A DNA stretch of 64,000 nt from assembly GCA_001599935.1 (NCBI GenBank), contig BCIJ01000011.1, positions 488,252 to 552,251 on the forward strand. The letters are read 5' to 3'. A program made the translations under genes and the position numbers. The notes under the pieces are model-generated. The model saw only the letters and a program-made list of their open reading frames with translations. It was not told the origin of the DNA and made no database searches. This document shows, one piece after another, positions 54,804 through 64,000 of this stretch; within the stretch, counting starts at the first letter, position 1; every line of letters starts with the position of its first letter. The DNA comes from Holtermannia corniformis. Taxonomy: Eukaryota; Basidiomycota; Tremellomycetes; Holtermanniales.

Positions 54804-56610
54804 ATGCCTCCCAGGATCCCAGCACGTCTCTTCGCGTCCATCCCGACCTCCACAGCAACGTCTTCATCCTCGGCCGTCGCTTCGTCGTCGTCGCGGCCAT
54901 CGCCCAGTTTTCAGCACCGACCGTTATCGAGCTGTGCCAGTCGACCAAAAGTTGGACGGAGGCCTGGCGCGAGTGTAGGTCTAGAAGGACATGCCACTGC
55001 GGACTGGAAAGGCTGACATGAGGCAGAGATCATTCCACGCGACCGCGCGCACGGCAGCTTCAGCCAAAGACCCATACGACGTCCTAGGTGTCAAAAAGGA
55101 TGCAAAGGCTTCAGAGATCAAAAAGACGTATTACCAGGTCGGTCGTTAGGTAGCACCAACGACTATAACTGATTCTCGCACAGCTCGCGAAAAAGTTTCA
55201 CCCAGACACCAACAAGGATGAAAAGGCGCACGAACGCTTTCTCGAGATCCAGTCGGCGTATGATCTCTTGTCCGACGACTCGAAGCGTGCCGCCTATGAT
55301 AAATATGGCTCGGCTTCGCAGCAGGAAGGGTTCAACCCGAACGGACCGTTTGGAGGCGGTGGCTTTGGCGGCTTTCAAGACTTTGGCGGCGGCGGTCGTC
55401 CAGGCCAGAACCCAGCAGACTTATGGGAGAGCTTGTTTGGCGGTCAATTCGGCGGCGGCAGTCCGTTTGGCGGTGGTGGTGGCGGTGCGAGACAACGGCC
55501 TGTCAAGGGTGACGATATCGAGACGACTGTCACGCTCTCGTTCCTCGAGGCGTGCAATGGTCTCACCAAGACGGTCACGGTTCAGCCCGTCGTCGAGTGC
55601 AAGCCGTGCACCGGCTCGGGTCTGAAAGCAGGCGCCAAGAAGAGCGTGTGTGGGACATGTCGTGGTACCGGCCAGCAGACTTTCCAGGTCTCGGGCATGA
55701 TCATGGCCTCGACCTGTCAGACGTGTGGAGGCGTTGGCGAGTCGATCCCGCGCGAGGGGCGCTGTGGGAGCTGCGATGGTGTCGGTAGGGTCAAGGAGCG
55801 CAAGCAGGTCCAAGTCGAGGTCCCGGCGGGTGAGTGCAGTGCTTTTGCCATGGCGGGCGGACTGACAGTCACAGGCGTCGAGGACGGCATGAAGATCAAA
55901 CTGACGCAAAACGGCGACGCTCCGCTATCCGGTACAGGGCCAAAAGGCGACTTGTACGTGCGCGTGCTCGTCAAGCCTTCTCAGGTGTTCCGCCGCCAGG
56001 GCACAAACCTGTACCACGAGTCCAAGGTGCCACTGCACACGGCCATGCTTGGCGGCCGGATGCGCGTCCCGACCATCGAGGGCGACGTCGATGTGCGCGT
56101 ACGCGAGGGCACGCAGAACGGGACAGAGGCTGTACTCAAGGGTCGTGGTGTCAAGAGTGTCTATGGCAAGGAGCGGGGCGATTTGATTGTGCAGTGGAGG
56201 ATCCAGATCCCGCGGTGAGTCGGCTTGGCTATCGAGTGCCCACAGCTGATAACCGTAGGTCTCTCACACCCCTCCAGAAGAAGATCATGGAGGCATATGC
56301 GGCCGACGTCGAGGGCCGGCCGCAATACATTTCCTTCGAACCTCCATCCTCATCGACGCCTCCACCACCCCCTCCTCCGCCGTGGTCCGAGGTCCCGCCG
56401 TCCGAGCCTCGATCCCAAGGTGAGCGCCTCTTTTCTCTCCACGCCTTGCCAGACTGCAGTCTGAAGCCGCCTTCAGCCCGGGTCCGGCCCCTGGTCGAAC
56501 CGGAACCCTCGTCAGAGGACGGCTCGCTGACGGGCAAGCTGGCTCACGCGGCTGGCACCGTCTTTGGCTGGGTTGAAGGCCTGCTCGGCGGCGGCGGCAA
56601 GCGACGCTAG
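54804..56610 (+). CDS. MDJ1: Mitochondrial DnaJ co-chaperone (Mdj1/DNAJA3 type)
   Basis: A matrix Hsp40 that stimulates mitochondrial Hsp70 and helps fold imported proteins. Six exons (54804-54974, 55027-55137, 55184-55829, 55875-56214, 56259-56419, 56477-56610) give 520 residues; yeast Mdj1 has 511. The N-terminus is a Ser/Arg/Ala-rich presequence without acidic residues. The J domain runs from [19 protein letters not shown] through [13 protein letters not shown] (HPD motif) to [13 protein letters not shown] Gly/Phe-rich linker follows. The zinc domain has four CxxCxGxG repeats: [24 protein letters not shown] and CGSCDGVG. The C-terminal substrate domains include [19 protein letters not shown] and the [17 protein letters not shown] stretch. 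A polyproline run and a Gly/Lys tail end the protein. The acceptor at 56474-56476 is chosen because only it keeps the frame. Confidence 0.95.
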
Positions 56611-57013
56611 CGTGTTCGTTTGCGACTTTGTGCGGTTGGCTCGGTGCTGACATTGTGACAGACGCCGAGCCCGAAGAGAAGGCGGCCGCGACGGGCTAGC
56701 TTTGGTCTCGTCGCTCCTCGTTTACCCACCAGTCGTCGTAGTAGCATATGCATCGTGCGCTCACTCACCCACTCGACGCATCCGCATCCTTCGATTGCTG
56801 CTTGTCGCACAATCACACTGCGGAAAGAAATCAACGCCACCGTACGCGTCGATTGCAACAGACACTTTGTGGGGTGTGTTCTTGCCCTCGTCGTCTGTGT
56901 CTTCCTCGCCCTCGCCAATCGCTGTACATGATCCCAAGAACGCTCATCATCTGACATCCATCGCCGACGCCAGCACCCACTCCTTTCACCACGGCACAGA
57001 CTTGAACCCTACA
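56611..57013. other. Intergenic, 403 nt
   Basis: Between MDJ1 and the next gene on the same strand. The downstream gene's frame is open for about 100 codons before its ATG but has no in-frame ATG, so it is taken as leader. Confidence 0.45.
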
Positions 57014-59255
57014 ATGCACAAGGCGGCCGATCCGACGCTCTGCTTCAAGTTTCCGACCGCATCATCGACGGTGGACGCCAAGATCATGAGCGACTCCAAC
57101 GTGCAGCCGACCGCTGCCCACAGTCTCACGGTCGAGACGGACAGCTTGGAGGATAAAGTCGCGCCGTTGAGGAAACCGTCGGCGGCCGTGTACCCGTTGA
57201 TGGGCCGTGGCAAGGTCTGTCATGGCCATGGCGCCGGTGAAAGCGAGGGCAACAGCTGATTACCGTGTAGAAACCATTCTCGAGGAGCGCGCAGAAACGG
57301 CAGAGCGTGCAGATGCTGGGATCAATCGAGCACCTCCAGCATCACTTTGTGCGTTGTTCTTGACGACGAGATGCCAAGTGTAGCTGATCATTGCCATAGA
57401 GCAAGATCGGGCTCGCAACCAAGAAACCGTGAGTCGGGACACTTGTGTGACGGGTTCAGGCTGACATACGATCATAGCCTGCCATCCAAGCTCGGGGCCG
57501 CACCTGCTCTAGGCCCATTATATGCTTCACCTCCTGAATCACCCACAGCATCCGACGTCCCCGTCCTCCCTCAGACACCCTTACATCCCGGCCCGGCTAG
57601 ACCACCAGCGTACCTGCTCGTCCCACCCGTCAAGATTGACCCCGACGCTCTCCGGCGCAAAGCCGTCTACTCGCTGCAGGCCGTTGTAGACCTCTGGGAC
57701 CTCCCACGGCAGCCCGTCGTCACAAGCCGAGATCACCCAGTCGACGTCCTCGACGTCCTCAAGAGCACGGTCGCCGCCATCCGTGCAGTCCGATCGTTCT
57801 CCCTGTCATTACCCTCATCGACGTGGACTCGCGGGACGACTGGCTCGGGCTTCTTGGCCGTACCGAGAACGGCGACACGACAGTCGATCTCGACCACTTC
57901 GCGGCCTAGCCTGCGTGCCACGTCGGGATCGGCCTCGTCGCTGGGTCGAGCGTCGGGTTTCGGTGCACAGCAGGATGGTAACAAGGATCCGCTCGCCGAA
58001 GTGCGTAAAGCCGCGCTCGAAGTCTTGGGCTCGCTCCGTGCGCTAGAGGAGAAGACGAGGGTCGAGGGCTCAAACAGACCGATCTTGGACGACGTCGTTG
58101 CGTCCTCGAGTCTCAGCGATATCAATGGCTCGAGACCATCATCGCGTGCCGACACCCCGTCAATGGCAACATCTGTGTCCGACCCCACAGACGACGAAGT
58201 GCTCTCGTACGACGACGAGTCCGACTACGGCGTCAACTTTGGCGCAGAGCATGAAGAGCTGCGCAAGACGTGGGAAGAAAAGTTGGCGAGCGGCGAGGAA
58301 GGGTGGCTGTATCGCGCGGATGTGGATCTCGCGCGCGAGTTCCAGACCGAGCGTGACGGTGTCAGGCGCTATCTCGAGGTCGTGGACGATGTCTTGTTTG
58401 GCGCGAGCGACGTCTATCTTGAAGAGCGGGTAGCTTGGGCCTGGGAGGCCGGTGGTGGAGATGACGAGGGGCCAGAAACCAAGCAGGCGTCGCGAAGAGC
58501 GTCGAGTACGAGCAAGTCGGAAGCTTGGTTGGTTGGAGACTGGGAGGGCAAGGACATGGGTGGGGTTCCCGCAGCCCAACGCCAAATGCTGATCAGCGCC
58601 CAGAACGGCTGCACGAGTTTCTGCTGGCGCACCTGCCGCTACCGCTGCAGATCCTCATTCCCCCAGTCAAGCCTGGGGATCCGACCGAGTTCCTCGGTCG
58701 TCTCTCGTACGTCTGCCTACGCTTGCAGCGCTTTAACCAACGCAACACAGTGACGGGTACCTACCGGCATTGGCGTTCAACGCTGCCGTCGAGCGCTCAG
58801 ACAAGCCTTGGGGTCTGATCTCGGGCGCCGACGTCCACGACACGCTCGAGACGGTGCCGCGCGAGGGCGAGGGCAAAGACTGGACGTTTAGGCGCGCTGG
58901 GAACCTGACCGCCTTCACTGCGTCAGTCGTTTCCATGGTCACAGCGCGACGCGCTGACTTGCTCCGCAGCGCCCTCCGTCACCGCTACAACATTCCAATC
59001 CATATTCCGTCCTCGGCACCGTCAGCAGCCAACCCTCTGTTCCTACCCGCCCAACCCACCTCTGGTCCCAGCGCAGCCCGTCGCGTCTCCGGCCAGCGCG
59101 AGAGGCCGGCTACGATCCGCGAGCGCGCCGCTGACGCCGACAGGCTGATCTTTGACCCGCTCGTCGTCGCGCGCCATGAAGCAGGCTGGGATCGAGCACT
59201 ACGAGACGTGCTCTGCGCGTGGTTGAGCCAAGTCGTCAAAGAGCGCACAGAGTGA
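57014..59255 (+). CDS. Hypothetical fungal protein, unknown function
   Basis: I do not recognise it. Seven exons (57014-57214, 57271-57348, 57400-57428, 57478-58559, 58604-58706, 58751-58921, 58970-59255) give 649 residues with consistent phase. The N-terminal third is Ser/Pro-rich. A predicted helix near residue 170 (RRKAVYSLQAVVDLWDLPR) leads to DVLDVLKSTVAAIRAVRSF. Ser-rich and acidic loops follow (DDEVLSYDDESDYGVNFG), then ELRKTWEEKLASGEEGWLY and a second globular part (ERLHEFLLAHLPLPLQIL, AVERSDKPWGLISGADVHD). The C-terminus is EAGWDRALRDVLCAWLSQV. No membrane span is seen. The phrase RDHPVDVLDVLKSTVAAIR suggests a conserved helical domain of fungal cell-cortex proteins, but I cannot name it. 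The C-terminal end is uncertain; see the region that follows. Confidence 0.72.
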
Positions 59256-59689
59256 GCGGTATTGAGTTTATAGACGATCTCACGACGACCAAATGTCATG
59301 CCGATAGTTTCCTTTGATCCCGACCAAGCTGTTCTGGGTCGCGGTCCCTTTGATCGACAAGGGTGCGAAGCCCGCGACTGTGCGTTATCTATCGCACGAC
59401 TTTGACCCGCTTCGCCACTATGCTTGCGAGCGCAAACCTGGCGTCGCCCGGTCTGTTCAACCTGTTACCCGTAGACGCTATCGCACTGCAGCGCAGTCCG
59501 CCAGCGAGTGCGCAAATCACCAAAGACCTCACCTTGCCTATCCCTCCAAACGTGAAGCCACCGACCGAGGTCTCACCCATATCACCAGCCTCGTCGACAC
59601 CAGAGCGAGCGCAAGAGAACCCATAAGCCCATGCATATATACAAATGTTCGTGACGGCCCTATATCCATATCCATATCCAAGCATGGCA
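59256..59689. other. Possible extra 3' exon or convergent spacer
   Basis: This lies between the hypothetical gene (+) and the Cep57-like gene (-). One plus-strand frame from about 59420 to 59626 reads like a genuine C-terminus (LASPGLFNLLPVDAIALQR ... STPERAQENP, stop at 59626). I could not join it to the upstream gene with consistent phase. Confidence 0.35.
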
Positions 59690-62316
59690 CTATCTCCGCT
59701 CGCGCAGCACGTCGGCACCCAAGTCTCGCCGGACGTTACGGATCATGTCGGCGACGCTTTGGTGGACTTTGGGTGCTGCGCGCCGATGCGAGTCAGAGAT
59801 CGGCTTGTCCTTGAACGCGAGGAGGTCGTAGAGGGATGCGATCTGATCCGCCTGTGCTCATGTCAGCTTTGTATCGGTCCGAGGCTCGCGTGGTGGCACA
59901 CCTTTTGTTCAAGAGTGTCGACGACCTCTTTGAGGTGCTCGGCTAGGACGTTGCGTTTGGCGACTGCGGACGCGGCGTCCATGAGCTTGTACTGGTCGGC
60001 AAGCTCGCAGTAGATGCTATAACATAATGTCAGCGCGCTACCGGGACGTACACAATCGACTCACGACTTGTAGTGCACAAAGTCGTCCTCGAGCTCACGC
60101 ACGACCCTCGCCAGCACCGTTTGCGGAGGCAACTCCCTGTCGCCATCTGGTGCCTCTTCACCACCGTATCCCTCATCCACATCATCCTCCACAACGCTCA
60201 CGCTACCTTTGTGCGCCAGCGTCGAGCCCTGGCGACGATGCTTGCGCCGCTTGAGGGTCTGGCAACAAGTCTTACAGCGCGATTCATCGTGCTCTGGCGC
60301 GTTGAAGAACATTTGCTCGAGGTGCTCGCCTCGGATCGAGGGGAACGGCGAAGCGGCGCGCTGCGATCGGCGCGAAACGCGCGAAGCGGCGGGCGACGGA
60401 GACGAGTAGGCGTCAGAGTCGGATTCGGCTTGAGCTGCTGTGCGTGCCGGAGCGGGAGTGGGTGGGGCAAGGCGCGGAGAGTCTGACGCGGCTTCGTGCA
60501 GGCCTTGACGTAGACGTGACGGTAGAGCGTCTTCGTTGCGCTGTCTTGCCTCGACGTCGCGTTGCGCGCGCTCGACATCGTCGTTCTACGTTCCGCATAA
60601 GTTGTGATCCTTTGGCGAACACGCACTGACCAGAGCACTGAGATCCCTGCGTACACTCTCGCCTTCTTCCAGTCGGACCGTGCGCTCCCCTCGTCCACGC
60701 TTGCGCTGCTCGAGACCCTCTTCAACAACGGCACCGAGCTGCTCAACCTGCCGGCTCAATCGCTCAACCTCGCCTCGGAGCGCAACCACGTCCGACAGCG
60801 GCGCATACTCGATCGACGGGTCTCTCCTTGTGGATCGCGTACGCGGGTCCGCCTCGGCCCGCAATGTCACGACAAGCGCCTTGTTCTGCTCGAGCTCGAG
60901 CGTCAGGCGCGTCAAGTGTGCTCGGAGTGAAGTGATCAAGTCTTCGAGAGCTACCTGGCGTCAGCAAACCGCCTTGAACCTGATCCGAGGGCACGTACCA
61001 CCCTTTTCCGCTTCAATCTCTGCGACGCGCTGCTCGCCCGCCAAGCGGCCACTCTCTCTCGCTTCCTCGACTTCGAGCCGACAGCGCTCGAGCTCGAGCT
61101 CCAACTCTCGGATCCGTCTTCTCGAGACCGAGTTTTCCGTTTCCAAAGCCCTCAGGCGTGCATGCAGCACCGACAGGGTTTGCGGGATCGACGCTGGGTT
61201 TAGTCAGCACGGTAATGCTCGTCTGCGGTGAGGACTGACCACCCGCGTCACCTCCTACATTCCCATCCTTGGCGATCGAGCCGTGCGCTTGGCCCTTTGC
61301 CGGCGTCGCAATCAACCCCGTCAAGCCCGTCAGATCGGCCGAAGTGTCGTTGACGTTTGACCGGGGCACATGCTGCATCCGGACCGTCTTACCCGGTGTC
61401 GTCTTTGAAGGGCTCGCGCGCAAAGCCGATGGCGCCGAAGCTGACCGCTGCGGCGGGATCTCGTCGCGCACAATCGCCTTGACGCGATGATTTGACGTGG
61501 TCGTTGCCTGCCTGTTTGCGCGCGATGTCTCACCGAGTACGATCCGTGGCGAGACCGAGGCCGTCGTCGGTCTCGATCCGCTGTCGAGTTTCCGAGCCTT
61601 GTCGAGTTCCTCGCCGAGCTCTCGTGCTAGGCTTGAGAACCGGCTTGGCTCGGCCTGAACATGGACGGGCGGACTGCGACGCGGGCGGTGCGGCGAGAAT
61701 GGCGTGGCCGTCTTGTCTGATCCGTCCGAGTTGGGTGGACTGAGCAGTGCTTGGGTCAGGGTGAAGGGTTCTGGCTGGGACCTTGCCTTTTGCGTAAAGG
61801 ATGGGTTGGATGGCAGCGGTGAAGGTGAGCGCGGTGGGGAAAGCGGGTGCGTCTGGTTGAAGGACGATTGAGGTCGTGGAAAGCTGTGATTCCGCTGCGA
61901 GAGTGTTAGTAGCCGCAATGGCTGTCAGTTGCACTCACCTCGTTCTTCCGAACCTTGCCCAGCTCGCCGACTAGCCGGCCCAAACTTCTCTCGGGGTCAA
62001 ACTCGCCATCCATCGAATCCTCTTCAACGCCATGCGGCCGCCTGAACACGCCGGCGCCAAGTGTCATGGCACTGGCATGGTGATTGGCCGTCGACGCCGG
62101 CGAAGCTCCGATGAACAAGCTCTCGTCTGCCCTGCCAGGACCGTGCTGGACATCGACGCCGCCACGTGCATACTCGACACTGCTCCCGGATGAGAATGAG
62201 CGCGAGGTGGATGCAGTGTTGTTTGTGAGCGAGTACAGGTCCTGGTCGATGGTGGATTCGAGTCTGCGGCGTTCGAGATCACCGCGGGATGGCGGGATCG
62301 GCTGAGGGTCGTTCAT
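59690..62316 (-). CDS. Cep57-like coiled-coil protein (spindle pole body Ppc89-type), candidate
   Basis: Probably a structural microtubule-organising-centre protein. Seven exons (61939-62316, 61240-61894, 60999-61193, 60631-60950, 60065-60585, 59902-60016, 59690-59851) give 781 residues. The N-terminal 340 residues are Ser/Pro/Thr-rich and disordered. Two coiled coils follow (LHARLRALETENSVSRRRI to AGEQRVAEIEAEKG, then LITSLRAHLTRLTLELEQN and VALRGEVERLSRQVEQLG). A small Cys pair sits in SRCKTCCQTLKRRKHRR. The C-terminal helical region (LARVVRELEDDFVHYKSIY, YKLMDAASAVAKRNVLAEH, LKEVVDTLEQKADQIASLY) matches the pattern of the Cep57 microtubule-binding domain. The acceptor at 60951-60953 is chosen by phase. 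Other coiled-coil scaffolds cannot be excluded. Confidence 0.75.
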
Positions 62317-63142
62317 TGGCGTTCAAGAGGCAAGAAGCTGTACCGAAGAGGACACTACACGCCTGTGAGCTTGACAAGCTGCAACAGAGTGTCGATGGCA
62401 GCAAAGGGAGAGAAAGAGGATGACAGGTTGGAGGATGGTAGAGTGTCGGTCAACGCCTTGTTTTGCTAACGGACGACGGTCACGTGATGTCAAGTCCGAA
62501 GCATTCAGAGGAAAATCAGTCGCGTTCCAGGCGGCCTATCATGACCGTCAGCGCCTTCTCTCCCTGGTGGCACGGTGACAAGGTCCATAAGAATGACAAT
62601 GCTCCGCTTCAGTCGCTTGTGATTGTCACTGATTGCTTTGCACCGTGTAGGCTGTTGGAGTCATGGCACGTCCAGCCACCTGCGTTTGGGTGACTCGAAT
62701 CGTACACTTGCAATCCAAGCCATCATTCTACCACCCTGCGTGTTCACACTGTGATGACCCCGTCACTCTGTTCATCGTGTGCTGCTGCACCGGTCGAGTG
62801 CCACTCTCAACTTGAGCTCAGGCACGGCCGTGCACAGCAAGCACGGCCGACGACGGTTCCTCTTGTCGCCTGCAGTCTCGCTCGAGCACACACTTGTTCG
62901 CTGTAGACCGCTGATCGTACTTGGAGTGACTTTGGCATGTATAGAGAGCAGCCCAGTCGGCGTGCGATCCCTCTCTGATCGTGGGAAACCAGCTTATGCA
63001 TGGTCGCCAACGGGTTGCACGTCATTGGTCGCCGGTGCGGTCGCCTCCGATCCAACGTCTCTGGTCGATGCGCTGGGTGCTACAGACGCTACGAGGGACG
63101 CTGAAAGCTGTACGATCACCACCACACACACACAGAATCACA
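62317..63142. promoter_or_regulatory. Divergent promoter region
   Basis: A head-to-head spacer of 826 nt between the Cep57-like and the AIF-like genes. A short (CA)n run (63122-63132) precedes the AIF-like ATG. No gene is seen. Confidence 0.45.
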
Positions 63143-64000
63143 ATGGCGACTGCAGCTGTCAGTAACACTGTGCGCGAGATCGGCACGGCCGCGGGTGCGC
63201 TCGATGATGTACAGACGATCGAGGTCCTCGATGCGAGCGAACTCAAGGATGGTCAGATGTTCGTTCGGTTCTACACATGGCACGGGCAGATCGGTAAGAG
63301 CTGACTGGGTTATAGGAAAGAGGTCGATTTCCTGTCGGGCAAGGTGCTGCTGTCCAAGCTCGGAGGCAAGATTGTACGTGCGGATGATCACAAACGTCCT
63401 TTGGATGCTGATTTCGACCTGGTTCTCGTAGCATGCTACCAGCGCTCACTGCAGCCACGTCAGTTGAATGCTGGCCGAACTGGCCGATGCTGTGACTGAC
63501 ATGAATGTGGCAGTATGGCGCACCGCTCGCAAGTGGGTCTTTGCACAGCAGTCGAAGCGAGCAGCGGGCTGATCGTGCTCAGAGGGTGTCTTGTCGCATG
63601 ATGGGCGGGTTGTCTGCCCGTGGCATGGAGGTTCGTACTGTGGGACAGTACAGGGGACGTGCCGCCGCGCGTTGCATCGTTCAGCTCTAGAGCTGTTCCA
63701 TGATCACGAGCGGCACGTCCCAACACCGTAATATAGCACGCTAACCTTTCCCTGCAGCCTGCTTCAACGTCTGCACGTACGTCCAACTACCGCGACTACG
63801 CCAAAAGCCCCGCTGACATCACCTAGCGGCGACATTGAGGACGCACCCGGCGTCTCTTCGCTGCACTCGTACAAGGCGTCGCTCAGCGCCGACAACTCCA
63901 AGATCCTCGTCACAGCCCCAGCGTCAATCGTAAAGGACAAGAACAACTTCCGTAAAGTCACGCGTGCCGTCAAGGGCGCCACACCGGCAGTCACCGGCGC
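63143..64000 (+). CDS. Rieske-type AIF-like NAD(P)H oxidoreductase (AIFM3 family), 5' part
   Basis: A flavoprotein of the apoptosis-inducing-factor-like group with an N-terminal Rieske [2Fe-2S] domain; only this N-terminal part is in the window. Exons are 63143-63258, 63316-63373, 63432-63458, 63514-63532, 63583-63630, 63758-63776 and 63827 to the edge. The Rieske ligands are split over micro-exons: ATSAHCSHYGAPLAKG (first Cys/His pair), then VCPWHGACFNVCTGDIED (second pair). Before them is DASELKDGQMKEVDFLSGK and after them SSLHSYKASLSADNSKILV, as in this family. The FAD/NAD-binding region should begin beyond 64000. The 126-nt intron 63631-63757 is long for the gene. Exons of 27, 19 and 19 nt are notable. 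Confidence 0.9.

Noticed and set aside
1..64000. Biosynthetic gene cluster or defence system linking the dehydrogenases, regulators and aldo-keto reductase
   Set aside because: The oxidoreductases are scattered among housekeeping genes, and no synthase, transporter or shared promoter motif links them.

Overview
The window is nuclear DNA of a filamentous or yeast-like fungus, most likely a basidiomycete. The evidence is GC-rich, gene-dense sequence; protein-coding genes broken by very short introns (mostly 40-52 nt, GTNNGT donors, a CTGAC/CTAAC branch point 8-20 nt before the AG); tRNA genes with an intron just 3' of the anticodon; and typical fungal families (Zn2Cys6 factor, GPI-type chitin deacetylase, GT61, GET1, RPC2). 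I read roughly 175 coding introns. The dense small exons recall Pucciniomycotina, but I do not claim a genus. Exon borders were set by hand from splice signals and checked by phase and by family conservation.

Layout. 0-11 kb: a partial acidic hypothetical gene (-), GPI-anchored chitin deacetylase (+), ribosomal stalk protein P2 (+), and a C2H2 factor (+) behind a 2.8 kb gene-free leader. 11-20 kb: tRNA-Arg(TCT), a short-chain dehydrogenase, a Zn2Cys6 factor and NAC-beta, whose 1.7 kb second intron contains a degenerate tandem repeat. 20-31 kb: a securin-like protein, the second-largest subunit of RNA polymerase III, a PlsC-type acyltransferase, a 21-exon M28 membrane metalloprotease, and tRNA-Ala(CGC). 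31-43.8 kb: an EF-hand mitochondrial carrier, an aldo-keto reductase, a small acidic protein, a large BTB protein and a GT61 glycosyltransferase. 43.9-52.3 kb: a second dehydrogenase with a suspected frameshift, GET1, RPL15 and a 25-exon GH31 alpha-glucosidase. 52-64 kb: a type I membrane protein, two hypothetical proteins flanking mitochondrial DnaJ (MDJ1), a Cep57/Ppc89-like coiled-coil protein, and the start of a Rieske-type AIF-like oxidoreductase.

The genes do not form one pathway or metabolic cluster. Most are housekeeping functions: translation (P2, RPL15, NAC-beta, Pol III, two tRNAs), tail-anchored protein insertion (GET1), mitochondrial proteostasis and transport (MDJ1, carrier, AIF-like), cell division (securin, Cep57-like), and wall or secretory enzymes (chitin deacetylase, GH31, GT61, M28). 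I saw no CRISPR array, prokaryotic defence island, recognisable transposase or secondary-metabolite cluster. The most unusual features are two introns over 1 kb in a genome of ~45-nt introns, the repeat inside one of them, very small exons, and an apparent frame break in an otherwise conserved dehydrogenase.
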